Origin: Chondrilla cf. caribensis
Taxonomy: Eukaryota > Porifera > Demospongiae > Chondrillida > Chondrillidae
Direction of reading: 5' to 3'
DNA: 20,000 nt
Assembly: GCA_964020155.1 (NCBI GenBank)
Contig: OZ026548.1
Location: 5,553,897-5,573,896, forward strand
Part shown: positions 1 to 20,000 of the stretch, piece after piece
Layout of the letters: the number at the start of each line of letters is the position of its first letter
Numbering within the stretch: the first letter of the stretch is position 1
Made by a program: the position numbers and the translations under genes
The notes under the pieces: generated by a model
Database searches by the model: none
Told to the model about the DNA's origin: nothing
The model's input: only the letters and a program-made list of their open reading frames with translations

Positions 1-541
<541 letters not shown>

Positions 542-558
542 CGTACACACTGACTTAC

Positions 559-689
559 ACAAAGTGACAGCAGCATAGATAGGCTCCACTACAAACATCA
601 TAGCAATGCAGGCCAAAAAGCCAAGGAAGGCTAGAGAAAGGGCAAAGGAGCAGAACAAGGAGTACCTCACAAGAAGATGGTGAGAGAGA

Positions 690-754
<65 letters not shown>

Positions 755-2739
755 AGAGAGAGACAGAGAGATAAACATACCTGTTGTTCTGGAGTAAGCC
801 TGAAAAGTTGGTCTGATCACCAAAACAGAAAACAGGTGTTAAAACAGCGCAACAAATAACAACAATAATAGTAAAAGGTAAACGATGGAATATATACAAT
901 AGCAGCAATAACCAACATACGTATATGTACACAATATCTGCAAAATAGTAACCACAGCAAACTGAATTGCGTTATGCTCTACCTGAAGTTGGGAGCTGAT
1001 GCTACCTTCAGAGTGAGACAGGCAATGTTGACTCCAGCATATGACAACAGGAAGAAGACAGTGGTGATCGGTGCAATCACGTTGAGCTTGTCAATGAACA
1101 GGAGAAGCTGTAATGAGGTATATATACTGAATATACAGCAAATGTTTCCACTTGTATGAGAAACACACACACCTGAACAAATATCCAGGATGCAACAACG
1201 GCAACGATTGGTTCTTTCTTCTTTCCACAGACGAAAGTGAACATGTGGAGAAATGGACCTGAACAAGAACGAATACCTAACAACTGACAGCACACCAAAC
1301 AACTCTCAACATGACACCAAACAACTCTCAACATGACACCAAACAACTCCCAACATGACACCAAACAACTCTCAACATGACACCAAACAACACTCAACAT
1401 GACACCCAACAACACTCAACATAACACCAAACAACTCCCAACATGACACCAAACAACTGTCAACATGACACCAAACAACTGTCAACATGACACCAAACAA
1501 CTCCCAACATGACACCAAACAACTCCCAACATGACACCAAACAACACTCAACATGACACCAAACAACTGTCAACATGACACCAAACAACTCCCAACATGA
1601 CACCAAACAACTCCCAACATGACACCAAACAACTCCCAACATGACACCAAACAACTGTCAACATGACACCAAACAACTCCCAACATGACACCAAACAACT
1701 CTCAACATGACACCAAACAACTGTCAACATGACACCAAACAACTCCCAACATGACACCAAACAACTCCCAACATACGTAACACCAAACAACTACCAACAT
1801 AACACCAAACAACTACCAACATGACACCCAACAACTCCCAACATGACACCAAACAACACTCAACATGACACCAAACAACTCTCAACATGACACCAAACAA
1901 CTCCCAACATGACACCAAACAACTCTCAACATGACACCAAACAACTCCCAACATGACACCCAACAACTCTCAACATGACACCCAACAACTCTCAACATGA
2001 CACCCAACAACTCTCAACATGACACCAAACAACTCTCAACATGACACCAAACAACTCTCAACATGACACCAAACAATTCTCAACATGACACCCAACAACT
2101 CTCAACATGACACCAAACAACTCTCAACATGACACCCAACAACTCTCAACATGACACCAAACAACTCTCAACATGACACCAAACAACTCCCAACATAACA
2201 CCAAACAACTCTCAACATGACACCAAACAACTCCCAACATGACACCAAACAACTCTCAACATGACACCAAACAACTCCCAACATGACACCAAACAACTCT
2301 CAACATGACACCAAACAACTCTCAACATGACACCAAACAACTCCCAACATAACACCAAACAACTCTCAACATGACACCAAACAACTCTCAACATGACACC
2401 AAACAACTCTCAACATGACACCAAAGAACTCTCAACATGACACCAAACAACCCTCAACATGACACCAAACAGTGTCTAGTATGTTGATGTCATCATGCAG
2501 TACATATTACAGCTGAAGCATACCAAATATTCTGTCCTTTGAGAGAGCAAAAAGAATTCTTGAAGCTCCTATAGAGAAGAGATTGTAATGGACACCAGAA
2601 AAGAGGCTAAAGCAAAAACGGCTAACACACTAAATATACTACACAAATTTTGAAGTGTCCACAGAGGTTGACAATGACTACATATGTATAGAAGAGAACA
2701 AAACCACAGCACTAATACAACCACAATGCATACACACGT

Positions 2740-2820
<81 letters not shown>

Positions 2821-3479
2821 CAACACAGTCAGACTCACCAATAAGACAACTCAATGCAGCAGAGAAAGTTGCTGCAAACACTCCAAGTGTGATGAACGGG
2901 GGGAATATACTAGTGTCCTGAAGGTAGTTGTTATCAGTCAGAAGTAGCGATCGTGTACTCGTGAAAGCAGACAGGGTGACTGCAGAAACAGACAGATACC
3001 TCAAGTACTGTATGTACTGTAGTATAGGTATGGAGTTCAAAGGAATGCTGCAAGCATGTGCGTATGTGGATACTATCTTCAAGTACACAAAGAACAAACG
3101 TGATTGCACAGAGCCAGCTATGTACATACGCAGATACTTCCACTTACATATCAGTCCGTACACACAGAAGGTGATTGCTAAGGCCAGCAAGGTTCCTTGT
3201 GGTATAGCAGTACTGGGATGTCTGAGGTCCCCAGATATGTTGGCTCCAGCTATGTACGTAAGCACACAAAAGATACACAGAACAATTTTTTTGGTTGCAG
3301 TGCATTATGGTGAGTGTCTGTGCTCACCCATGATTCCTGTCACTCCTGTGAACAGGATACCAAAAACAATCTGAAAGTTGGCCATCTGGTTGGTGTCCAG
3401 ATCAACAGTGAATTTAATCTACAGTAGAGAAGACCAATGAATGCAACCTGTACTCACTGGAAACAGTCATGATAGTCTG

Positions 3480-3549
<70 letters not shown>

Positions 3550-4910
3550 CGTGTTTGTGTGTGTGTGTGTGCGTGTGCGTGTGTGTGTGCGTGTGCATGC
3601 ACACGTGAGTGTATGCGTGTGTGTGTGCGTGTTTATGTGCTTTTGTATGTGTGCTGGTGTATGCCTGTGTGTAACATTGGTATGCTGGAAGAAAGTACAG
3701 CAAAACGATGGTCATGGGTGTGACCATGACCCAATGTACTGTACGTACTAACCCATAAATTATTCACAAATGTAGTGAGATTCCAGCTGGAGTAGAAGAC
3801 CTCTACTACTGTTGTATTGTCACCGTCCGAATCTTGTATGAGCTAGGAATAGTGCGAAAAGTACATCAGTAGAATCACCTATCATAAAGTACCTACTGTA
3901 CACTGGTGAGGCTAACCCCGTCTGCTTACCTGAGCTGACGTTGGAAATAAATTATTTTTTTCCGCAAAACTAACAGGCACTGTGACATTGATGCCAGTTG
4001 GACCGACTGATCCATAACTTATCTGTAGAGCACAAGTATCAATGCAGAACCTGTGATTCATGTACTACACCACCACCACCGCTGTTACATCACAAATATA
4101 TTTGTTCATACGCATGCATACACAGTGAGAGATGCACACACGATAGCACACATTCACACACACAAAGAGAGGAGAGACAGAGGGTGAGGGAGGGAGGGAA
4201 GGAGAGAGGGAGGGAGGGAGAAAGGGAGAGGGAGAGAGGGAGAAAGGGAGAGGGAGGGAAGGAGAGAGGGAGAGGGAGGGAGGGAGAAAGGGAGAGGGAG
4301 GGAAGGAGAGAGGGAGAGGGAGGGAGGGAAGGAGAGAGGGAGAGAGAGTAATTGGCCACAGATTATGTGGCTTCATTAGACATACGTAATTTGTAGAAAT
4401 ACAATATTTTGATATAGCATCCGTTACCATAGAAACAGTACTATTATACAGTAATTTTATAATGTATAAAGCGTTAGCAACAGATGCTTTACTGGTTAAG
4501 ACATGGACACTCGGGCAGTATGACATAGAAAATACTTGGGCAAGTGAAATTTATATGTCATACTACCTGAGTGTCCATGTCGGAACCAGTAAATAATACA
4601 CTGCATGTCTATACACACAGGAAATCTATGAGAATGACCTACCATAACTGATGTCACTGCAACTACAACTGCCAAAAATATGAGTCCTGTGGCTTTGGCG
4701 AACACACCTGAAGAATATGTGCATTGAACAGAATAACTGAGAGAAAAGCATACATCAAGTGTTCATGGCTGCTGGCTACAACCAGTAGCAATGAATACGT
4801 ATGTATGTGTGATCTACACACTTAATATACATCACATACACCTGCTCTCCCACAAACACACCATCCTAGTGTACACACACACGCACACAAACACGCGCGA
4901 ACACACACGT

Positions 4911-4974
<64 letters not shown>

Positions 4975-4986
4975 ACACACACACGT

Positions 4987-5072
<86 letters not shown>

Positions 5073-7297
5073 ACCTGCTCCAATTAGGCATATTACACCA
5101 CATAAGATGAGAATGCCTGTAGCCAAAGCAAACCTAATCCAGTAGTGCTCAGTCTGGGGCTCCAAAGGAAGACCTGAAATAAGAGAAATTCTAGAATTAT
5201 AATTCCAAACTGACAACTAGACTTGTCCTCAACACAGCATACGTACACAACAATACAGTAGTGTATATGGGAGTGGGAAAATCATAGGCCATTGGTTGTT
5301 ACCACATACACAATAGGATCTAAACCTTACAAATCGCATCCGCTCTAAGATCTAAACCTTACAAATTATTAAACGCACACAAACTTTGGGACATTTTTAG
5401 GTACTTTCAATAGTAGTAAACACACATGTTCATGTAAAGAGGTGCCGATTTCTACACTATGCATGGAAAAAACAACTTGAAAATAAACCGAGCTCTCAAA
5501 ATCACATTCACAATTTCAAGATCAGATGGTATTTAGCACACAGTTCACAGTTCACATTTCAGGGTGGTCTCAGTGTATTCAACATAAGTACATATGCACA
5601 TACACACTATATGCTGCCCATATGTCTGTTTGTGGAGTATCTCCATACATCAACCTTGCCACATCAAAGCACAAGAATAAAATCCATGTGTGTACGTGTG
5701 TACATGTGTGTGTGCACACAGTTCAGCAAATCAGTGTAAGTTGAACAATCTATACAAAGTTGGAGTCGGGAACGAGTCAATCCAACACTTCAGCATGGTC
5801 TGTGCCGTGCTGTGTTCGTACCGCTCACCGTCTGGCATGAATGCTCCGAACTTGTTGTGAAAGTACACCCACAGAGAGCCATCTTTACCAAAATTGTTGA
5901 ACAATGCTTCAGCAAGCCCTAAATTTGATAATAGTGCAAATCACATGTCAATCATGTGATCATCATCCACATTGTACAATCCCAACATATAAAGGATGTA
6001 TGAACATGTTAAGCAAAAGAAGGTCTCTGGAGGAATGTATGACTTCAATATTGCAGGAACTCTCCAATTAACTGTCCTCAAATCTGGATTACTAGGTTTG
6101 GACTAAAGTCTCATCATAACATACACAAGGTAGAGTTATCACATGACCCTCATGTGACTATCACATCACAGTGCATACGTATGTGTACATGTTCATTTGA
6201 TACATACAGCATACAACACTGTATGGCAACAAACCATCAAGCTCAGACGTACCAGTAACGTTGAGTGCAGAGGCCAGGATGTTGGCTCCAAAGAAGATGA
6301 CTCCAATGGATCCACCGAACTCAGGTCCAAGAGATCTGCTAATCATGACTAGGACGTTAAGGTCAGTACGTGCAACAAAGGACACAGTACACACCACAGG
6401 ATATAGTACACACACCAGGATATAGTACATGACAAGATGTAGTACACACATGACAACATGTAGTACACACATGACAAAATGTAGTGCACACATGATAGTA
6501 ATAAGACACAGTATGTACACAAACACGTGCAAATATTGTGTATGTGTACATGACAATGTACAGTACACATAACAGAATGAACTATACAGTACATGTGTAA
6601 CAAGTTGATTCATGTATGTTGTTTAGGGTGGGGAATAGAGTGATCCTATGATAACGGATACAGTAAACCCCACCAGTAAAGGACACAATACACAAGACAG
6701 GTTATAGTACATACACCAGGATGCAGTACATGACAAGATGTAGTGTACACATGACAACATGTAGTGCACACATGACAAAATGTACACACGACAAAATGTA
6801 GTACACACATGACAAAATGTAGTACACACATGATAGCAATAAGACACAGTATGTACACAAACACGTGAGAATATGCAAATATAGTGCATGTGTACATGAC
6901 AATCTACAGTACACATAACAGAATGAACTATACAATACATGTGTAACAAGTGGATTCATGTATGTTTAGGGTGGGGGGATGAAGTGATTCTACGATAACG
7001 GATACAGTAAACCCCACCAGCCTGAATGTTACCGCTGGTGGCAATGGCAGAGAGGGACATTACAGTGAATACCACAACAGAGTAGGCGAGAAACAGCATT
7101 AGGATGGTGATAATGAATCCGGCCTGCGTGGAGGAAGAAGGCAAAGAGGGTGGTCAGCACTACATGTTCTCTGGATTCCTTGTACTCAGAGCACAATGAA
7201 CAGAGCAGAGTAGGGTAACTCGGAATGGATGCCTTCAGATACACGTGTGTTGTGGTAGGGACAGGTGTTTTCAAATATAACCATCAACACACACACA

Positions 7298-7328
<31 letters not shown>

Positions 7329-8043
7329 GCGTATCTATTCAGATAACACCAAGTGACATGACTTGTATGAATAGGCCAGCATTGAGAGTCCTAGCCCGAG
7401 CTATTCCAAGTTATCCCGGATTTCGAAGCTATACCCATGTGCCATCCACTCTACTTTCCTTCTTCTCACATTTCTTATGACTACTGTATAATTATCCCAG
7501 TTTCAATTGACCGGTGATTAATCACCTTCGCGAAACAACCGGACATGCCCGACCCATTGCAGTAGGCGGAGGATGAGGTCATGAATTCGGTACAAACTCA
7601 AACATCCACCTAACGTCGTTTGAAACTACAATTGATCTCGCTTCGACTGGCGTATCGTCGACTGTGGAGTCAATCGGGGAGCAGCGAAGCAGACGAACCG
7701 AGACTGTGAAAAAACCCCAGAGGGATAATCCAGTTTCGGCACACTCACCTGGCCGAGAATGTATCCCATCCTGAGGAATAGGATGACGCTGAAGAGAGAC
7801 AAGATACACGGCATTGTGACTCCGAAGAACATTGATAACTTGTTCTTCTTCGAGCCAGAAGCTGGGGAAAGAACGGAGCACATGAGAAAGGTCACCAGCG
7901 CGAACAGAGGAGGATAACGAGGAAACAGACCGCGAAATGGACCCACCTTTGCCTTGTGAGTCATCCTTGTTCCCGAGAAGAGGGGTCGATTCGCCACTGT
8001 CCGCCATGCCCTGTACGCTCGCTTTCAGGTGCAACTCGGCCAT
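559..8043 (-). CDS. SLC12A9: Solute carrier family 12 member 9 (cation-chloride cotransporter family), 5' part, 17 exons
   Basis: Membrane transporter of the SLC12 family; the vertebrate SLC12A9 protein is reported as lysosomal. Exons in order: 7947-8043, 7749-7861, 7006-7123, 6253-6348, 5829-5918, 5075-5173, 4643-4707, 3930-4022, 3753-3842, 3328-3418, 3148-3249, 2839-2979, 2524-2568, 1173-1258, 983-1107, 781-812, 559-630. All junctions are GT-AG and keep the frame, giving 1555 nt (518 codons). Diagnostic segments aligning with vertebrate SLC12A9: [19 protein letters not shown] in TM1 (about residue 40), [20 protein letters not shown] (about 96), [29 protein letters not shown] (about 316), [28 protein letters not shown] (about 397), [30 protein letters not shown] (about 478) and [10 protein letters not shown]. 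The N-terminal tail before TM1 is cytosolic and holds E18-STP-L22-L23. The membrane domain is essentially covered. The C-terminal cytosolic part (roughly 400 residues in the human protein) is beyond position 1. Start choice: first ATG at 8043; Met13 at 8007 has a better Kozak context. Whether this orthologue transports the same ions is inference. Confidence 0.95.
691..768. repeat. (AC)n(AG)n microsatellite in SLC12A9 intron 16
   Basis: About 30 AC units followed by AG units, lying in the 150-bp intron between exons 16 and 17. On the sense strand it reads CU-rich then (UG)n, about 12 to 28 nt after the donor at 780. A CT-rich stretch next to the acceptor at 631-632 serves as the polypyrimidine tract. 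Confidence 0.95.
1293..2470. repeat. 22-bp minisatellite, about 54 copies, in SLC12A9 intron 13
   Basis: Head-to-tail unit acaccaaacaactctcaaca plus tg. It fills most of the 1265-bp intron between exon 13 (ends 2524) and exon 14 (starts 1258). Variation is concentrated in the CTCTC segment (CTCCC, CTGTC, CACTC, CTACC) and in AAACAA versus CCAACAA. Because 22 is not a multiple of 3 and the unit lacks stops, all three minus frames stay open for long stretches. These are not genes. Confidence 0.97.
2739..2815. repeat. (CA)n microsatellite in SLC12A9 intron 12
   Basis: A pure (CA)n tract of about 38 units. In the transcript it is (UG)n starting about 24 nt after the exon 12 donor at 2838. Confidence 0.96.
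3478..3660. repeat. (GT)n-rich tract in SLC12A9 intron 9
   Basis: Long (GT)n with GC and GCAT interruptions. On the sense strand this is (CA)n, ending about 60 nt before the exon 10 acceptor at 3419. Confidence 0.95.
4158..4349. repeat. Homopurine (GGGAGA/GGGAAG) tract in SLC12A9 intron 7
   Basis: About 190 bp with almost no pyrimidines on the plus strand (GAGAGGGAGGGAGGGAGAAA-type modules, with longer internal direct repeats). The sense strand is a C/U tract about 135 nt upstream of the exon 8 acceptor. Polypurine-polypyrimidine mirror sequence of this kind is a classic triplex (H-DNA) former and, as RNA, a PTB-type ligand (established knowledge; not shown here). Confidence 0.93.
4488..4593. 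mobile_element. Near-perfect palindrome, 40-bp arms and 26-bp loop (foldback/MITE-like)
   Basis: The left arm 4488-4527 (starts TTTACTGGTTAAGACATGGA) is the reverse complement of the right arm 4554-4593 with only a few mismatches. The spacer is 4528-4553. It lies in SLC12A9 intron 7, about 50 nt downstream of the exon 7 donor on the sense strand, and would form a strong hairpin in the pre-mRNA. No transposase reading frame is present. A clear target-site duplication is not visible. Confidence 0.85.
4870..5068. repeat. (CA)n microsatellite cluster in SLC12A9 intron 6
   Basis: Several (CA)n blocks separated by CGTG and GA interruptions. On the sense strand the donor of exon 6 (GTGTGTATG at 5074) runs directly into the (UG)n tract. 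Confidence 0.96.
5174..5828. other. SLC12A9 intron 5, no gene seen
   Basis: A 655-bp intron of ordinary composition. The only structure noticed is a short direct repeat of GATCTAAACCTTACAAAT near 5317 and 5349. No coding frame or RNA gene is supported. Confidence 0.7.
5919..6252. other. SLC12A9 intron 4, no gene seen
   Basis: A 334-bp AT-leaning intron between exons 4 and 5. I see no repeat array, coding frame or structured element in it. Confidence 0.7.
6374..7020. repeat. Tandem duplication in SLC12A9 intron 3, including the end of exon 3 and its donor
   Basis: Two diverged copies, about 6374-6676 and 6677-7020, share a long run of similar sequence, including subrepeats of ACATGACAAAATGTAGTACA. 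The right copy ends inside exon 3. The 26 nt at 6995-7020 (last 15 nt of exon 3 plus the splice donor) recur exactly at 6651-6676, leaving a decoy donor at 6660-6661. The difference in copy length comes from extra subrepeats. Confidence 0.88.
7286..7332. repeat. (CA)n joined to (CG)n, in SLC12A9 intron 2
   Basis: About 14 CA units run straight into about nine CG units, giving an uninterrupted alternating purine-pyrimidine stretch of about 46 bp. This is the sequence class most prone to left-handed Z-DNA. It lies about 160 bp from the exon 3 acceptor. Confidence 0.95.
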
Positions 8044-8077
8044 GCGCCCTCCTGCCTATATGGGACGCCTAATGATC

Positions 8078-8087
8078 TTCACGTGAC
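8078..8087. promoter_or_regulatory. CLEAR-like E-box upstream of SLC12A9
   Basis: TTCACGTGAC matches the lysosomal-gene CLEAR consensus GTCACGTGAC (TFEB/MITF family) at 9 of 10 positions, with an intact CACGTG core. It lies 35-44 nt before the first ATG of SLC12A9. It fits a lysosomal transporter, but function is inferred from motif and position only. Confidence 0.5.
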
Positions 8088-8118
8088 GGTAGGGGATTCC
8101 CTAAAAATGACCTCATGT

Positions 8119-8191
8119 CTACACACATACACACACATACACACACACAGGAAACGTGGTTGATCGCGAGAATTGCAATGTGTGATGTATT
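8119..8191 (-). terminator. Putative TRMT61A poly(A) signal region
   Basis: On the minus strand, AATACA (plus-strand 8186-8191, a known weak variant of AATAAA) lies 9 nt after the TRMT61A stop. A GU-rich block TGTGTGTGTATGTGTGTATG (8119-8152) follows within about 35-65 nt. This is the usual hexamer plus downstream element layout. No canonical AATAAA is present in the 156-bp gap. Confidence 0.4.
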
Positions 8192-8199
8192 ATAACGAG

Positions 8200-11513
<3,314 letters not shown>

Positions 11514-11991
11514 ACTGCAGATGCAACGTGGGCGACAACTAACCAACGCACATAAACGCAAGTGTGGACCATACATGCATGTGGAAGTTTTTCGATTGTG
11601 GTTCAATTTCGAATTCCTACCGTATACGTTAATAACCCCGTCCCGTTGTACCTTATGTACGTTGGTCTAGTGAAATAAGATGCATGCACGTGTAAACTGC
11701 CTTATAGTCGAATATCTATGGCTGTACCACTCCCTCCTTTGTCTGTAGGACCACCTAATGTGGACTGTTTGACCACTAGACAGTCAGACAGATAAGACAA
11801 CTGACAACAGATGGACAGTCGTATATCTCCATGTTTCAAAGCGACAGTGTTGTAGAGGCAGGCACATGGAATATTAATACAATTTTATGTACAAAAACAG
11901 TTGAGAATTTATGGAAAATATGTGATACAGGTGGTAATAATCATGCATCCAATTCAATCTAATTTACAAATCAGCTGTCGCTATTCACAGT
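11514..11991. other. Intergenic gap between kinase stop and TRMT61A start
   Basis: 478 bp holding the kinase 3' UTR and the TRMT61A promoter. No AATAAA was seen downstream of the kinase stop on the minus strand; a CATAAA variant in an AT-rich stretch near 11884-11890 is the best candidate. No coding frame is supported. Confidence 0.65.
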
Positions 11992-19238
<7,247 letters not shown>

Positions 19239-19242
<4 letters not shown>

Positions 19243-19271
19243 CTCTTTCTCTTCCACTCCACGGAGGCCAT
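19239..19271 (-). other. Short upstream ORF overlapping the kinase start (ATGA)
   Basis: On the minus strand an ATG at 19274-19272 starts a 10-codon frame (MASVEWKRKR). Its TGA overlaps the kinase ATG in the four bases ATGA. The upstream ATG has a weak context (T at -3, G at +4), while the kinase ATG has G at -3. Whether the transcript includes it is unknown; a possible 5'-UTR acceptor (CCTTGCAG) ends at about 19285. Confidence 0.4.
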
Positions 19272-19303
19272 ATATGCGGATCAGCTGCAAGGGGCAATTT
19301 CGT

Positions 19304-19343
19304 ACTTCCGGTCGTCCCCATAAGCGGTACAGCAGACCGGAAA
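19304..19343. promoter_or_regulatory. Paired ETS-type motifs upstream of the kinase
   Basis: ACTTCCGG at 19304-19311 (CCGGAAGT on the gene strand, the ETS/GABP consensus) and ACCGGAAA at 19336-19343 lie 62-101 nt upstream of the kinase ATG in opposite orientation. Closely spaced ETS sites are common in TATA-less animal promoters. This is inferred from motif and position. Confidence 0.4.
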
Positions 19344-19371
19344 TTGATTACACGTGTATAATAAAATTGTA

Positions 19372-19868
19372 GAAAAAACTTTAACCTTTAAAACCCCTGA
19401 ACCGTTCAACTTGACGACCACAGCCACACACACGTGACAACATGTACATATAACGTGATAATGGACTGACAATGAAGCCTTTGAGAGATTGTGAAATCGA
19501 GAGAAAAAAACATTTTATCCAATTTTCACTCTTTGGGCGGCCAAATTTGTGCCAATGTTCGATGTTTACTTTGTGGTAGCCAGAGTGAAACGGCTTTTAA
19601 GAGATCTGGATTGAAATGCATATTTGAGATGAGACAATGTCATAGGCATGAATGTTATAAATGTGCGTGTGTGTGTGTGTGTGTGTGCATGATTGATGTT
19701 GTAATATCCGATATTTGAGTAGCTAGCACAAATTGTGAGCCCTTACATAGATGGTCTTCCTTAGCCAGACCCCTCACATATGGCGACCAAAGCACCCACT
19801 ACCGCTAGTACCACTGTTCGATCTGACTGTGTCACCAAGGTTCACCTACATTCAGTGCAAATACTTAC
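19372..19868. other. Upstream intergenic or intronic sequence, no gene recognised
   Basis: About 500 bp containing a short (GT)n near 19662-19687, and plus-strand frames with no recognisable motif. It includes CACGTGAC at 19430-19437, a partial match to the CLEAR motif. Confidence 0.6.
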
Positions 19869-20000
19869 ACTTTGGATCTTCTTTCCAAATCTCCTTCAAC
19901 TGCTTCTTGGTTGCGACCTCTTTGCTAGCCAAAGCAGTAAGAAGTACTTCAGTACATCTGTGCAGTCTATAGGTGTAGACAAACACCTTGGTGACTTGTT
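19869..20000 (-). CDS. Possible 3' part of an exon of a further minus-strand gene (partial, unidentified)
   Basis: One minus-strand frame is open from the window edge to 19869, where a strong donor (GTAAGT) begins at 19868 after one nucleotide of a split codon. The product contains LTALASKEVATKKQLKEIWK followed by EDPK. An alternative acceptor (TATAG) about 30 codons upstream of the donor would shorten the exon. The charged, non-repetitive composition looks coding, but I recognise no family. It could equally be a chance frame of about 44 codons. Confidence 0.3.

Noticed and set aside
630..661. Alternative acceptor TTGTGAG|GTACTCC for SLC12A9 exon 17
   Set aside because: It gives the wrong phase after exon 16; the acceptor CTTTCTCTAG at 631-632 keeps frame and gives exact family spacing from RPTF to FLG.
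1077..2406. Series of 64-112-codon minus-strand reading frames (repeats of [20 protein letters not shown] type)
   Set aside because: They are translations of the 22-bp minisatellite within an SLC12A9 intron; the unit has no stop in any phase and no conserved protein resembles it.
1293..2470. CRISPR-like array
   Set aside because: Units are contiguous with no unique spacers, in a eukaryotic intron; the same applies to the 20-, 37- and 42-bp arrays.
5756..5849. Read-through of SLC12A9 exon 5 into [20 protein letters not shown]
   Set aside because: The strong donor G|GTGAGC at 5828 joins in phase to exon 6 ([14 protein letters not shown]), which matches the family; the extension does not.

Overview
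This is an intron-rich animal nuclear genome window. Three protein-coding genes lie head-to-tail on the minus strand, so in transcription order they run from right to left: an AGC-family protein kinase (19242 to 11992), TRMT61A (11513 to 8200) and SLC12A9 (8043 to beyond position 1). I built the gene models by hand, joining minus-strand reading frames at GT-AG sites with matching codon phase and comparing the result with the vertebrate proteins as I remember them. Every junction given keeps the frame. The genes are clearly metazoan. The phylum cannot be fixed from the sequence, but the compact spacing, short introns, TA-flanked MITEs and heavy (CA)n load suggest a marine invertebrate, possibly a sponge (low confidence).

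Layout. 1-558: a very long interrupted (CA)n tract in an SLC12A9 intron. 559-8043: 17 coding exons (about 518 codons) of SLC12A9, a cation-chloride-cotransporter-family protein; the C-terminal part lies off the left edge. Its introns hold a 22-bp minisatellite of about 54 copies, a homopurine tract, a 40-bp-armed palindrome, a tandem duplication that copied an exon end and its splice donor, and a Z-DNA-type CA/CG tract. 8044-8199: only 156 bp separate SLC12A9 from TRMT61A. 8200-11513: complete 9-exon TRMT61A (316 aa), the catalytic subunit of tRNA m1A58 methyltransferase; its last intron carries a 20-bp minisatellite. 11514-11991: intergenic. 11992-19242: 11-exon AGC kinase (452 aa in the preferred model), with 42-bp and 37-bp minisatellites and several MITE-like elements in its introns. 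19243-20000: the kinase's upstream region and a possible partial exon of a further minus-strand gene at the right edge.

The three genes have unrelated functions (lysosome-type ion transport, tRNA modification, protein phosphorylation) and I see no operon-like logic. The most interesting signals are: (i) a strand polarity of dinucleotide repeats inside introns, with sense (UG)n near 5' splice sites and sense (CA)n near 3' splice sites; (ii) a near-consensus CLEAR E-box and an N-terminal acidic dileucine at SLC12A9, both pointing to a lysosomal role; (iii) an AGC kinase with a non-phosphorylatable hydrophobic motif, a roughly 54-residue insertion before its tail, and a Cys-rich N-terminus; (iv) an antisense Ig-like reading frame next to a MITE in a kinase intron.
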